Origin: an uncultured Oscillibacter sp.
Lineage (GTDB): Bacteria > Bacillota > Clostridia > Oscillospirales > Oscillospiraceae
DNA: 64,000 nucleotides
Assembly (NCBI RefSeq): GCF_947654275.1
Contig: NZ_CANTJS010000007.1
Span: 1 to 64,000 of the forward strand
Direction of reading: 5' to 3'
Made by a program: the position numbers and the translations under genes. Below the pieces are notes generated by a model. That model saw nothing but the letters and a program-made list of their open reading frames with translations, was not told the origin of the DNA and searched no databases. Below, one piece after another: positions 51,880 through 60,881 of the stretch; positions within the stretch are counted from its first letter, which is position 1; each line of letters opens with the position of its first letter.

Positions 51880-52929
51880 ATGGAAGAGGCACAGAGGAAG
51901 CGCCCTTTCACGGCAGAGGGCGGGACAAAAAAGAGGGCCGCCCTCTCAGCAGGGGAAAGGGCCCTGATAGAAGAGAGCGCCGCCCTCTCGACAGAGGGAG
52001 GCACTTTGAAAGAAGAGAGCGCCACCCGTCAGGGTGGCGGAGCAAAAAAAAGCGCCGCCCGTCAGGGCGGCGAAACAAAAAAAGCCTGTGCGGCGATTCT
52101 GGCGGCGGCGGTGCTGTGGGGCGTAATTGGCCTGTGGAACCGGCGGCTGATGGCGGCGGGGCTGTCCCCGGCGGGCATCGTGGCGGTGCGGAACTTCGGC
52201 GGCATGGCCCTGCTGGCGGCGTTCTTTGCCCTCCGGGACCGGCGGGTGTTCCGGGTGGAGCGGCGGCATCTGAAATACTTTTTCGGCACCGGCGTGGTGA
52301 GCGTGGCACTGTTTACCGTGTGCTATTTCTCCTGCCAGCAGCTCTGCTCCCTGGCGGCGGCCTCCGTGCTGCTGTACACGGCCCCGTCCTTTGTGGTGCT
52401 GCTGTCGGCGGTCCTCTGGAGGGAGCCCGTCACCGGGAAAAAGCTGCTGGCCCTGGGGCTGACCCTGGCAGGCTGCGCCTGCGTCTGCGGTGTGTTCAGC
52501 GGAGGACTGTCCGTGACGCTCCCCGGCGTCCTTCTGGGTCTGGGGTCCGGGTTCTTCTACGCACTTTACAGCATCTTTGGCCGGTATGCCCTGGCACATT
52601 ACCCGCCTCTGACGGTGACGGTCTGGACCTTTTTGTTCGCGGGCCCGGCGTCCCTGGTCCTGCTCCGGCCGGCGGAGCTGGCAGCGGCGTTCTCCCGGCC
52701 CGGCAGCTGGCCGACGGCCCTGGCGCTGGCGGCGCTGTCCACGGCGCTGCCCTATGTCCTGTATACCTGGGGCCTCGCCCGGACGGAGCCGGGCCGGGCC
52801 TCCATCCTGGCCAGCCTGGAGCCGGCGGCGGCAGCCCTGACGGGGGTGCTGGCCTTCGGTGAGCCCATGGACCTGCTGACGGCGGCGGGAATCCTGTGCG
52901 TCCTGGCGGGCGTGTCTGTTTTGAGGTAA
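51880..52929 (+). CDS. EamA/DMT transporter with long repetitive N-terminal extension
   Basis: A 349-residue protein. The transporter core starts at KKACAAILAAAVLWGVIGLWNRRL (about residue 68) and runs through ten helices (second EamA half ASLEPAAAALTGVLAFGEPM). Before it are about 67 charged residues with repeats (AALSAGERALIEESAALSTEGGTLKEES, RQGGGAKKSAARQGGETKK). The DNA there holds GCCACCCGTCAGGGTGGC and GCCGCCCGTCAGGGCGGC hairpins with A-runs. The extension may be a repeat insertion, or the real start may lie further in; no internal ATG precedes TM1. The substrate is unknown. Confidence 0.85.
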   Translation: MEEAQRKRPFTAEGGTKKRAALSAGERALIEESAALSTEGGTLKEESATRQGGGAKKSAARQGGETKKACAAILAAAVLWGVIGLWNRRLMAAGLSPAGIVAVRNFGGMALLAAFFALRDRRVFRVERRHLKYFFGTGVVSVALFTVCYFSCQQLCSLAAASVLLYTAPSFVVLLSAVLWREPVTGKKLLALGLTLAGCACVCGVFSGGLSVTLPGVLLGLGSGFFYALYSIFGRYALAHYPPLTVTVWTFLFAGPASLVLLRPAELAAAFSRPGSWPTALALAALSTALPYVLYTWGLARTEPGRASILASLEPAAAALTGVLAFGEPMDLLTAAGILCVLAGVSVLR

Positions 52930-52934
52930 ACGAT

Positions 52935-53432
52935 ATGGCAAAGAAAAAAGAGGAAAAAACCAACGTTATGCGGATTCTGGACCAGAAAAAGGTCCCCTAC
53001 ACCGCCCACTTCTATGAGGAGAGCCAGGGCCCCCAGGGCACCCGGGAGTATGGCGTCCACGTGGCCCAGGCCCTGGGCCAGGACCCCCGCCGGGCCTTCA
53101 AGACCCTGGCGGCAAAAGGGGCCTCCGGGGGATACTATGTGTTCGACATCCCTACACCCGATACCCTGGACCTGAAAAAGGCGGCGAAGGCGGCGGGGGA
53201 GAAATCCGTGGAGCTGCTGGCCGTGAAGGACATCACCGCCGTCACCGGCTATGTCCGGGGCGGGTGCAGCCCTGTGGGCATGAAAAAGCCCTATCCTGTT
53301 TTCTTCCACGAAACGGCCCTGGACTATGAGACCATCTATATCTCCGCCGGGAAAATCGGGGTCCAGGCGGAGGTGGCGCCGGGGGCGCTGCTGGCCCTGC
53401 TGGGCGCGGGGACGGCGGACCTGGTTACCTGA
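52935..53432 (+). CDS. YbaK/EbsC-type Cys-tRNA(Pro) deacylase
   Basis: A 165-residue editing-domain protein that hydrolyses mischarged Cys-tRNA(Pro). TNVMRILDQKKVPYTAHFYEES, HVAQALGQDPRRAFKTLAAKG, LAVKDITAVTGYVRGGCSPVGMKK (with the conserved lysine region and GGxSPxG) are typical. It starts 5 bp after the transporter gene. Its end overlaps the convergent 77-residue gene by 8 bp. Confidence 0.93.
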   Translation: MAKKKEEKTNVMRILDQKKVPYTAHFYEESQGPQGTREYGVHVAQALGQDPRRAFKTLAAKGASGGYYVFDIPTPDTLDLKKAAKAAGEKSVELLAVKDITAVTGYVRGGCSPVGMKKPYPVFFHETALDYETIYISAGKIGVQAEVAPGALLALLGAGTADLVT

Positions 53433-53658
53433 CGCCCTCGCTCAGCAGGGTGAGACCCAGATGGAGCCCGGCGGCGAAGGCGTTGGTGGACCACTCCAGA
53501 TAGGCATGGTCGATCTGGTCCAGAAGGTCCAGCCGGGCGTCGTCACCGATGGGAAGGGAATACAGGATATCTTTGATTGCCTGATTGGGAAAGTCATCTG
53601 TGTTCTCTAAAACGGATGTCCCATAGGTGTCAAAGAGTTTTTCAATTGTTGCATTCAT
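53425..53658 (-). CDS. Small unknown protein divergent from an XRE regulator
   Basis: A 77-residue acidic protein, MNATIEKLFDTYGTSVLENTDDFP...LDQIDHAYLEWSTNAFAAGLHLGLTLLSEGVR. The C-terminal AFAAGLHLGLTLL resembles the end of short Firmicutes accessory proteins such as DUF6809; this is tentative. A perfect GGAGGTTTTGCC site supports the start. It is divergent from the XRE gene and a 25-bp palindrome lies between, so the two are probably co-regulated. Confidence 0.7.
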   Translation of the reverse strand: MNATIEKLFDTYGTSVLENTDDFPNQAIKDILYSLPIGDDARLDLLDQIDHAYLEWSTNAFAAGLHLGLTLLSEGVR

Positions 53659-53682
53659 GGCAAAACCTCCGCAATACTCTTA

Positions 53683-53707
53683 TCATGCCATATATTATAT
53701 GGCATGA
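53683..53707. promoter_or_regulatory. Palindromic operator between the 77-aa gene and XRE gene
   Basis: TCATGCCATATA-T-TATATGGCATGA has perfect 12-bp arms. It covers the likely promoter region of both divergent genes and is a probable binding site for the XRE protein. Confidence 0.75.
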
Positions 53708-53731
53708 AAAACAATATGTCAAGGAGTTTTT

Positions 53732-53950
53732 ATGGAAACGCTGAAAATATTAGGGGAGCGGCTGCGACTTTTGCGAAAAGAGAAGCGGCAGCGTCAAATT
53801 GATATCGCTGAGATACTTGGTATCACGCAAGCGCACTATCAGCGTGTTGAAAAGGGAAAAATCAATATCCCTACCTTGACGCTCTGTTTTTTAGCAGATT
53901 ATTACGGCGTCAGCACGGACTATCTGCTGGGCCGGTCGGATGAGCGGTAG
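53732..53950 (+). CDS. XRE-family helix-turn-helix regulator (copy 1)
   Basis: A 72-residue one-domain DNA-binding protein: LGERLRLLRKEKRQRQIDIAEILGITQAHYQRVEKGKINIPTLTLCFLADYYGVSTDYLLGRSDER. It has the phage-repressor/SinR fold. A TCAAGGAG site precedes the ATG. It is closely similar to the protein at 59257, and the same 67-bp repeat follows both genes. Lower G+C than neighbours suggests an acquired cassette. Confidence 0.92.
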   Translation: METLKILGERLRLLRKEKRQRQIDIAEILGITQAHYQRVEKGKINIPTLTLCFLADYYGVSTDYLLGRSDER

Positions 53951-54344
53951 GGGGCGGCCGAAAAAATTTTTGCGCCCATTGCACGGGAACGTGCAACGAA
54001 GGGGCAAAGGATGCCCAGCAATAAGCGAAGGCCCGCCGAGAACGGCAGCGACCCGCGCCCTGTGATCAGCGTTTGAATGCGGAGCAGGGCGGGACGAGCA
54101 CCAGGGAGGCGGGCAGAGAAGCAGAGAAGCGAAGAGACAGACGGGCCAGCGGCAGCGAAAAGAGAAGGGCGGGCCTTTCGTCGACCTCCAAAACCCCCGC
54201 TTGCACGTCGTCGGCGCAAGCTGCACATCCCTCGCCCTGTCTCGCGGGGGACAGGTCTCGTCCGTTCCGCTGCGCCTCCTCTCCCTCCGCAACCACTTCG
54301 TTGGGTTGCGTCGGGGTGGGGCAGTGTCATAAAAATCCCCCGTT
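53951..54344. other. Gene-free stretch after XRE copy 1
   Basis: About 390 bp with ORFs in all frames but none convincing (Arg/Pro-rich shadows). It includes the dyad TTGCACGGGAACGTGCAA near 53979 and the palindromic CAACCACTTCGTTGGGTTG near 54290. It could be mobile-element non-coding DNA; I see nothing certain. Confidence 0.45.
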
Positions 54345-54411
54345 ATCGGGGGGATTCAGGGGGGCGCCCCCCCTGACGGGGATTCCAAAGGGGCTGGCCC
54401 CTTTGGGTCCC
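54345..54411. repeat. 67-bp repeat downstream of XRE copy 1
   Basis: ATCGGGGGGATTCAGGGGGG...CCTGACGGGGATTCCAAAGGGGCTGGCCCCTTTGGG, nearly identical to 59562-59628. It forms two stacked dyads (CAGGGGGG/CCCCCCTG and AAAGGGGCTGGCCCCTTT). Confidence 0.85.
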
Positions 54412-54595
54412 CGCGGCAGCGGCCCTCGCTGGGAGGTGGCCCCCGTGGGAACGGCCCTCACGGGAGTGGTTCCCCACGGCAGCGCCCTCGCTGGGAGGCG
54501 GCCCTCACGGGAGTGAATCCCCGCGGCAGCGGCCCCCCGTGGGAACGGCCCTCACGGGAGTGAACCCCCGCGGCAGCGGCCCCGCAGGTCACTGC
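54405..54595 (+). repeat. Tandem GC-rich repeats
   Basis: Variants of CCCGCGGCAGCGGCCCTCGCTGGGAGG and GGGAACGGCCCTCACGGGAGTG occur three or four times. They continue from the 67-bp repeat to just before the next gene. No coding frame is convincing. Confidence 0.75.
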
Positions 54596-54623
54596 CGAGC
54601 CAGACAAAAAGGAGGTCTGCCAT

Positions 54624-55820
54624 ATGGCATTTATGGCTCTGTTTGGATGGATCTTTCTCCCTGTCATCATTCTCGGCCTGATAGCCCAGGCCGTCGCGGC
54701 TCCGCTGGTCTGGGCGCTGGAGCATCCGGGCATCATCAACGCCGTTGCCGCCGGCCTGCTGATGTTCAACGCCCTGCTTTTCCTGGTCCTGATACGCTGG
54801 CGCGGACGGCGGAAGCGGGCGGGGAAGCGGAGCGCCGTGCTGCTCCTGGCGGCTCTGTGGGAGGCCTGGGTGGTGCTGTGCTGCGCGGCGTACCTGCTCA
54901 TCCGCCCCCTCCAGTATATCCCGGAGGACTTCGGAATCCCCTTCGACGCCGAGCACGTCTGCTACGGCGAGTGGGAACTGGTCTCCTGTCAGGGCATCCC
55001 GCCGGGCTACACCCGCACCGAGGAAGAAATTGCCTCCTGGCTCGGCACGCGCATCGCCTACGGGCCGGACCGCTTTTCCTCCAACGGGCTGGTCTACGCC
55101 CTGGATTCCGAAGAACCCTTCGACGAGTCCACAATCTGGCGGGAGTCCTCCATCTACATCCCCGGAAGTCAGGTCAGCACCTCCTTTGAGGCTCTGGGAC
55201 TGGAGGACCGGAAACTCCGCAGCGTTCTTCTGAACTTTCAGGAGGACATCGGGAAAAGCCGCCCCATAGGGGCCCTCTTCTATCTGCTGGACCGGGACAC
55301 CCTGATGGTCTATCACGACTGCATGTTTTTCCGGGCGGAACGCGTGGAACCCGCAGACGGCTCCGCCCCCTCCATCCCGGACCCGGCGGGACACCGTATC
55401 CCGGACCCGGAGAACCGCCCCTATTTCGGTACCTGGACCGTCACCGAGGCCCTGAGCCCGGCATCCCCGGAGCTTCTGGAGGAAACCGTTGGCGGGGAGT
55501 TCTCCTGCTGGGCGGAAAGCATACTCGTCTCCTTCTCCGGCACCGCCGGAGGCTGCGGCGTGGAGCGCTACAGAGAGCGGGACATCACAGCTGAGGAGTT
55601 CGCCGCGCTCTATGGAACGCCTCTGGAGGACCTGGGCGTGGAGCCCGGCACGTACCTCCATGTAACCGCGGAGCTCATAAGCGACAGCTTCCCCGACCTT
55701 GGCAGGCGCTTTGTGCTGCTGGATGGGAAGACCATGCTGCTTTGCGGCGGGGGCGCGTTCTTCCGGGCGGAGCTGGTCCCGGATTCCCAGCCCTCCATCT
55801 GGATTCCGGATGAAGCGTAA
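54624..55820 (+). CDS. Membrane protein with two repeated extracellular domains
   Basis: A 398-residue protein. Three hydrophobic segments (about 3-28, 32-54, 70-92) anchor it. The rest is two related domains: YGEWELVSCQGIPPGYTRTEEEIASWLG...LDRDTLMVYHDCMFFRAERV and FGTWTVTEALSPASPELLEETVGG...LLDGKTMLLCGGGAFFRAELV share the G-x-W-x-V start and the FFRAE-L/R-V end. An AAAAGGAGGTC site precedes the ATG. The family is unrecognised; a ligand-binding beta-barrel-like fold is a guess. Confidence 0.75.
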   Translation: MAFMALFGWIFLPVIILGLIAQAVAAPLVWALEHPGIINAVAAGLLMFNALLFLVLIRWRGRRKRAGKRSAVLLLAALWEAWVVLCCAAYLLIRPLQYIPEDFGIPFDAEHVCYGEWELVSCQGIPPGYTRTEEEIASWLGTRIAYGPDRFSSNGLVYALDSEEPFDESTIWRESSIYIPGSQVSTSFEALGLEDRKLRSVLLNFQEDIGKSRPIGALFYLLDRDTLMVYHDCMFFRAERVEPADGSAPSIPDPAGHRIPDPENRPYFGTWTVTEALSPASPELLEETVGGEFSCWAESILVSFSGTAGGCGVERYRERDITAEEFAALYGTPLEDLGVEPGTYLHVTAELISDSFPDLGRRFVLLDGKTMLLCGGGAFFRAELVPDSQPSIWIPDEA

Positions 55821-55993
55821 AAGGGGAGCGTCCAAAGCGGAGATTTTATGCAGGGGCCCGGCCCGTCACCGATAGCAGCCTTCATCATTGCTGCCGGCGG
55901 GCCCTACGGAGCGTGATTCCGGCAGAGGGGTGCAGGGGGCGGCCTCTGCGCCGCCCCGCCCAGACGGGCCGGGACAGAGCCCGGCCCCTACAG
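55821..55993. repeat. Mosaic repeat module after the 54624 gene
   Basis: Carries GGGAGCGTCCAAAGCGGAGATTTTATGCAGGGGCCCGGCCCG (like 46996-47036) and AGCAGCCTTCATCATTGCTGCCGGCGGGCC, the inverse of 46944-46977. It also has a GGGCGGCCTCTGCGCCGCCC dyad. No gene. Confidence 0.7.
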
Positions 55994-56215
55994 GGCATCC
56001 ATGCTGTAAAATGCGCAGGTGGATACTCCCGGAGCAAAGGGAGTGTCCAAAGCGAAAATTTGATGCAGGAGCTTTCCCCAGCACGGCATCCATGCTGTAA
56101 AATGCACAGGTGGATACTCCCGGAGCAAAGGGAGTGTCCAAAGCGAAAATTTGATGCAGGAGCTTTCCCCAGCACGGCATCCATGCCGTAAAATGCGCAG
56201 GTGGACGCTCCCGGA
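55994..56215. repeat. Tandem 91-bp repeats upstream of uvrA
   Basis: GGCATCCATGCTGTAAAATGCGCAGGTGGATACTCCCGGAGCAAAGGGAGTGTCCAAAGCG... repeats with a 91-bp period (starts at 55994, 56085 and 56176), two full units and a part. Each unit contains the dyad ACTCCC-GGAGCAAA-GGGAGT. Single units occur at 46974, 47080 and, inverted, 40528. Confidence 0.88.
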
Positions 56216-56228
56216 ACAAAAAAACCTC

Positions 56229-56257
56229 TTGACATAAAAAATACATTCCATTAGTCT
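56229..56257 (+). promoter_or_regulatory. Promoter of uvrA
   Basis: TTGACA, a 17-bp spacer and a weak TAGTCT, 40 bp before the start codon. I see no SOS box here, unlike uvrB. Confidence 0.5.
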
Positions 56258-56297
56258 GTAAAGCGTGACGAAACGCAAGCAAAGGAGAACCAACGCC

Positions 56298-59126
56298 ATG
56301 CACAAATATATCACCGTCAAGGGCGCGCGGGTAAACAACCTGAAAAATATTGACGTGACCATCCCCCGGGACAAGCTGGTGGTTATGACCGGCCTGTCCG
56401 GCAGCGGAAAGTCCTCTCTGGCCTTCGATACCATCTATGCTGAGGGACAGCGCCGCTATGTGGAGTCCCTCAGCTCCTATGCACGGATGTTCCTGGGCCA
56501 GATGGACAAGCCGGACGTGGACTATATCGAGGGCCTCAGCCCCGCCATTTCCATCGACCAGAAAACCACCTCGAAAAACCCCCGGTCCACCGTGGGCACC
56601 GTCACGGAAATTTACGACTACCTCCGCCTCCTCTGGGCACGGGTGGGCACGCCCCACTGCCCCCGCTGCGGCAAGGTCATCCGGCAGCAGACCATCGACC
56701 AGATCATCGACCAGGTGCTGGCCCTGCCGGAGGGCACCCGCATTCAGGTGATGGCCCCGGTCATCCGGGGCAAGAAGGGCGAACACGCCAAGGTCTTCGA
56801 GGACGCCAAGCGCTCCGGCTACGTCCGGGTCCGGGTGGACGGGAATCTCTATGAGCTGGACGAGGACATCAAGCTGGAGAAAAACAAAAAGCACAGCATT
56901 GAGGTGGTCATCGACCGGCTCATCATCCGGCCCGACATCCAGCAGCGCCTGACGGACAGCGTGGAAACCGCCTCCGGCCTCTCCGGGGGTCTGGCGGTCA
57001 TCAACCTTCTCCGGGAGGAACAGGACCTGACCTTTTCCCAGAATTACGCCTGTGAGGACTGCGGCATCTCCATCGAGGAGCTGACCCCCCGCATGTTCTC
57101 CTTCAACAACCCCTTCGGCGCCTGCCCCACCTGTACCGGTCTGGGGGTGCAGCTGAAGGTAGACGTCAGCCTGGTGGTGCCGGACCCGTCCAGGTCCATT
57201 CTGGAGGGGGCCATTCAGGCCAGCGGCTGGGGCAATATCCGCTCCGACGGCATTTCCCGGATGTACTTCGACGCCCTTTCCAAAAAATACCGCTTTTCTC
57301 TCGAAAGCCCCTGGAGGGAGCTGAGCCCCGAGGTGCAGGACGTGATTCTCTATGGCACCCGGGGGGAAAAGTTAGAGCTTCACTATGACCAGCCCCGGGG
57401 GAAGGGGGTTCTCTATCAGCCCTTTGAGGGCATCTGCAACAACATTGAACGCCGCTATCAGGAGACCCAGAGCGATTCCAGCAAAAAGGAGCTGGAGGAG
57501 ATGATGGCGGAGTGCCCCTGCCCCGGCTGCAAGGGCCGGCGGCTGAAAAAGGAGTCCCTGGCGGTGACGGTGGGGGACAGGGACATTGACGCGCTGACCC
57601 GCCTCTCCGTACTGGATGAGCTGGAATGGGTGGAGCGCCTGACGCTGACAGAACAGCAGCAGCTGATCGCCGGCCGGATTCTGAAGGAAATCAAGTCCCG
57701 GCTGGGCTTTCTCCGGTCCGTGGGCCTGGGCTATCTGACCCTGAACCGCTCTGCCGGAACCCTCTCCGGCGGAGAGAGCCAGCGCATCCGTCTGGCCACG
57801 CAGATCGGCTCCAGCCTCATGGGGGTGCTCTATATTCTGGACGAGCCCTCCATCGGGCTCCACCAGCGGGACAACGACAAGCTGCTGGCAACCCTGCGGA
57901 ACCTCCAGAGCCTGGGGAATACGCTTCTGGTGGTGGAGCACGACGAGGACACCATGCGGGCGGCGGATTACCTCATCGACATCGGGCCCGGCGCAGGGGT
58001 CCACGGCGGACAGGTGGTGGCCGCAGGGACGCCGGAGGAGGTTATGGCCAACCCGGATTCTTTGACGGGGCAGTACCTCTCCGGCAGGAAGAGCATCCCC
58101 GTTCCCTCTGTCCGCCGCCCCGGCAGCGGGAAATTCCTCCGGGTGATGGGCGCGGAGGAGAACAACCTCCAAAAGGTGGACGTGGAATTTCCCCTGGGGA
58201 CCTTCACCGTGGTCACCGGCGTGTCCGGCAGCGGAAAGTCGTCTCTTGTGAATGAAGTGCTGTTCAAGCGCCTGGGCGCCGATCTGATGCGGATGAAGGT
58301 CCACCCCGGCAGGTGCAAAAAAATCGAGGGCCTGGAGCATCTGGACAAGGTGGTCAGCATCGACCAGAGCCCCATCGGGCGGACCCCCCGGTCCAACCCC
58401 GCCACCTACACCAACCTGTTCAACGACATCCGGGAGCTCTTCGCCTCCACCCAGGAGGCCAAGAGCCGGGGATACGGCCCGGGCCGGTTCAGCTTCAACG
58501 TCCGGGGAGGACGCTGCGAGGCCTGCTCCGGGGACGGCGTGCTGAAGATTGAGATGCATTTCCTGCCGGATATCTTCGTACCCTGCGAGGTCTGCAAGGG
58601 GAAGCGCTATAACCGGGAGACCCTGGAAGTCCACTATAAGGGGAAAAATATCTCCGACGTGCTGGACATGACGGTGGACGAGGCCCTGGAGTTTTTTGCG
58701 CCCCTGCCCAAGCTCCGGAACCGGCTGCAAACCCTGCAGGACGTGGGCCTGGGCTATGTGAAGCTGGGCCAGCCCTCCACGGAGCTCTCCGGCGGCGAGG
58801 CCCAGCGGGTGAAGCTGGCCACGGAGCTGAGCAAGCAGGCCACCGGAAAGACCATCTATATTCTGGACGAGCCCACCACCGGCCTCCACACCGACGACGT
58901 GCGCAAGCTCCTGGAGGTGCTCCAGAGGCTGGTGGACAGCGGGAACACGGTGGTGGTCATCGAGCACAATCTGGACGTCATCAAGTCCGCCGACTGGCTC
59001 ATCGACCTGGGCCCCGAGGGCGGCGACGGCGGCGGGACCATTGTCTGCACCGGCACGCCGGAGACTGTGGCCGCCTGCGGGGCGTCCTATACAGGGCAGT
59101 ATCTGAAGAAATGTCTTGCGCGCTAA
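56298..59126 (+). CDS. uvrA: Excinuclease ABC subunit A
   Basis: A 942-residue damage-recognition ATPase. The first Walker A is [29 protein letters not shown], the second [17 protein letters not shown]. The zinc modules are CPRCGK..., CEDCG...CPTCTG and CEACSGDG...CEVCKGKRY. Two ABC signatures, [12 protein letters not shown] and [12 protein letters not shown], are present. The ATG at 56298 follows AAAGGAGAA; the ORF-track start is 11 codons earlier. Length is standard. Confidence 0.97.
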   Translation: MHKYITVKGARVNNLKNIDVTIPRDKLVVMTGLSGSGKSSLAFDTIYAEGQRRYVESLSSYARMFLGQMDKPDVDYIEGLSPAISIDQKTTSKNPRSTVGTVTEIYDYLRLLWARVGTPHCPRCGKVIRQQTIDQIIDQVLALPEGTRIQVMAPVIRGKKGEHAKVFEDAKRSGYVRVRVDGNLYELDEDIKLEKNKKHSIEVVIDRLIIRPDIQQRLTDSVETASGLSGGLAVINLLREEQDLTFSQNYACEDCGISIEELTPRMFSFNNPFGACPTCTGLGVQLKVDVSLVVPDPSRSILEGAIQASGWGNIRSDGISRMYFDALSKKYRFSLESPWRELSPEVQDVILYGTRGEKLELHYDQPRGKGVLYQPFEGICNNIERRYQETQSDSSKKELEEMMAECPCPGCKGRRLKKESLAVTVGDRDIDALTRLSVLDELEWVERLTLTEQQQLIAGRILKEIKSRLGFLRSVGLGYLTLNRSAGTLSGGESQRIRLATQIGSSLMGVLYILDEPSIGLHQRDNDKLLATLRNLQSLGNTLLVVEHDEDTMRAADYLIDIGPGAGVHGGQVVAAGTPEEVMANPDSLTGQYLSGRKSIPVPSVRRPGSGKFLRVMGAEENNLQKVDVEFPLGTFTVVTGVSGSGKSSLVNEVLFKRLGADLMRMKVHPGRCKKIEGLEHLDKVVSIDQSPIGRTPRSNPATYTNLFNDIRELFASTQEAKSRGYGPGRFSFNVRGGRCEACSGDGVLKIEMHFLPDIFVPCEVCKGKRYNRETLEVHYKGKNISDVLDMTVDEALEFFAPLPKLRNRLQTLQDVGLGYVKLGQPSTELSGGEAQRVKLATELSKQATGKTIYILDEPTTGLHTDDVRKLLEVLQRLVDSGNTVVVIEHNLDVIKSADWLIDLGPEGGDGGGTIVCTGTPETVAACGASYTGQYLKKCLAR

Positions 59127-59200
59127 AACAGTATCTCTTGTTTTACGGAGGAACAGGGCCCGTTCCTGCTTGAAAATGAATGGTCATTGTTATCACCACA

Positions 59201-59238
59201 CAAGATTTAATAATGTAAATATACAATATTAAATCTTG
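59201..59238. promoter_or_regulatory. Inverted repeat upstream of XRE copy 2
   Basis: CAAGATTTAAT-16 nt-ATTAAATCTTG, with perfect 11-bp arms, lies 18 bp before the XRE start codon. It is a probable self-operator, in the same position as the palindrome before copy 1 but with a different sequence. Confidence 0.65.
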
Positions 59239-59256
59239 TTTGTCAAGGAGTTTTTT

Positions 59257-59484
59257 ATGGACACGCTTCAAATCATGGGTGCACGTCTGAAAGCCCTGCG
59301 GAATGAGCGCCGTATCTACCAGCGGGAAATGGGAGATTTGCTGGACGTTACTATGCAGCACTATCAAAAGATTGAGCACGGCGATGTGAACATTTCTGCC
59401 TTGACATTATGTACCCTTTCGCAGTATTTTGGAGTCAGCACGGACTATCTGCTGGGGCTGTCCGAGGAACGAAATCCCCGGTAA
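59257..59484 (+). CDS. XRE-family helix-turn-helix regulator (copy 2)
   Basis: A 75-residue regulator: LQIMGARLKALRNERRIYQREMGDLLDVTMQHYQKIEHGDVNISALTLCTLSQYFGVSTDYLLGLSEERNPR. It is a paralogue of 53732-53950, with the same GVSTDYLLG end. The start at 59257 follows GTCAAGGAG; the track start at 59236 is before the RBS. It lies alone between uvrA and era and is AT-richer than both. Confidence 0.9.
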   Translation: MDTLQIMGARLKALRNERRIYQREMGDLLDVTMQHYQKIEHGDVNISALTLCTLSQYFGVSTDYLLGLSEERNPR

Positions 59485-59561
59485 AGGCAGGCCCGGAGAA
59501 TGTCCGCTCATGTATTCTGTCAGAAGGAAGCACAGAGGCAGACTCCGTTTTTCATTCTAAT

Positions 59562-59628
59562 ATCGGGGGGATTCAGGGGGGTGTCCCCCCTGACGGGGAT
59601 TCCAAAGGGGCTGGCCCCTTTGGGCCCC
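59562..59628. repeat. 67-bp repeat downstream of XRE copy 2
   Basis: Nearly identical to 54345-54411 with only a few differences; see that entry for the dyads. Confidence 0.85.
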
Positions 59629-59716
59629 GCCGGCAGGCGTTCCCCGCGAAAGCGGACTGCCCGGCGGGGTATTTATCATCAAAATCAAAATGCTCAAAGA
59701 AAGTTGAGGATCACCT

Positions 59717-60613
59717 ATGAACATCACAAAAACCGCCATGATTACCGTCTGCGGACGGCCCAACGTGGGCAAGTCCAGCCTCACCAACACCCTGGTGGGG
59801 GAAAAAATCGCCATCGTCTCCAACAAGGCCCAGACCACCCGGAACCGCATCTACGGCGTGGTAAACCGGGAGGACACCCAATATATCCTTCTGGACACAC
59901 CGGGTCTCCACCGGCCCAAGTCCGCCCTGGGGGACTATATGGTGAAGGTCGTCACCGCCAGCCTCAGCGACGTGGACTGCGCCCTGCTTCTGGTGGAGCC
60001 CATCCCCCACGTGGGCGGGCCGGAAAAGGCCCTGATTCAGCGGATTCGGGAGGAAAAGATTCCCTGCATTCTCTGCATCAACAAGATTGACACCGTGGAG
60101 CCCGCCGCCCTGCTGCCGGTGATCGCCGCCTACAGCGAGGCCTGGGACGGCTTCGACGCCGTCATCCCCATCTCCGCCCACACCGGCGGAGGTCTGGACG
60201 AGCTGATGGAGGAACTGAAAAAATACGCCGCGGAGGGCCCCCAGCTCTTCCCCGACGGCCAGACCAGCGACCAGCCGGAGCGGGCGGTGTGCGGGGAGCT
60301 GCTGCGGGAAAAGCTGCTGCTGTGCCTGGACAAGGAAATTCCCCATGGCACCGCCGTGGAGATTGAGAAGTTCTCGGAGCGGGATACCGGCGTCGTCGAC
60401 GTGGGAGCTGTGATTTACTGCGAAAAGGCCAGCCACAAGGGCATCATCATCGGAAAGCAGGGGGCCATGCTGAAAAAAATCAGCTCCCTGGCCCGGCATG
60501 ACATGGAGAAATTCATGGGGACCAAAATCTACCTGGAGACCTGGGTCAAGGTCAAGGAGAACTGGCGGGACAACCTGAACTACGTCCGGAGCCTGGGATA
60601 CAGGGAAGAGTGA
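59717..60613 (+). CDS. era: GTPase Era
   Basis: A 298-residue essential GTPase for 16S rRNA/30S maturation. G1 is GRPNVGKSSLTN, G3 DTPGLH and G4 INKID. The C-terminal KH domain reads IYCEKASHKGIIIGKQGAMLKKIS. It begins the conserved era-yqzL-recO cluster. Confidence 0.96.
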   Translation: MNITKTAMITVCGRPNVGKSSLTNTLVGEKIAIVSNKAQTTRNRIYGVVNREDTQYILLDTPGLHRPKSALGDYMVKVVTASLSDVDCALLLVEPIPHVGGPEKALIQRIREEKIPCILCINKIDTVEPAALLPVIAAYSEAWDGFDAVIPISAHTGGGLDELMEELKKYAAEGPQLFPDGQTSDQPERAVCGELLREKLLLCLDKEIPHGTAVEIEKFSERDTGVVDVGAVIYCEKASHKGIIIGKQGAMLKKISSLARHDMEKFMGTKIYLETWVKVKENWRDNLNYVRSLGYREE

Positions 60614-60729
60614 AGAGTTGAGAGTTGAGAGTGGGGATGATTTGGGAATTTTCCATTTCCGGCGGGAATTTCCGGGCATGGATTTCGACGGGTTCCGCAG
60701 ACTAATCCTGTCAAAAGGAGGTCTGCCCC

Positions 60730-60837
60730 ATGGATTATTTGGAATCGGAGCCCCTCTGGGAGCTGTTCTGCCTGACGGGAGAGCCCCTGGCTTATATGCT
60801 CTACCGTTCCATTGAAGAAAACCAGGACTGTCAGTAA
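60730..60837 (+). CDS. yqzL: YqzL-family small protein
   Basis: A 35-residue protein, MDYLESEPLWELFCLTGEPLAYMLYRSIEENQDCQ, too short for the ORF track. A strong AAAAGGAGGTC site precedes the ATG. The W-x-LF-x-TG-x(3)-AY-x-LY pattern and its place between era and recO match YqzL of other Firmicutes. Its function is unknown. Confidence 0.82.
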   Translation: MDYLESEPLWELFCLTGEPLAYMLYRSIEENQDCQ

Positions 60838-60881
60838 TCAATGGGGAGAAATATACTCCCCGTACATAGGGAGGGAGCGCT

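Noticed and set aside
53951-54344. Overlapping 130-150-codon ORFs on both strands
   Set aside because: Arg/Pro/Ser-rich translations with no RBS or family; typical of non-coding GC-rich DNA.
56229-56297. SOS box before uvrA
   Set aside because: GGAACAAAAAAAC lacks the GTTC half-site, so it does not fit the consensus.
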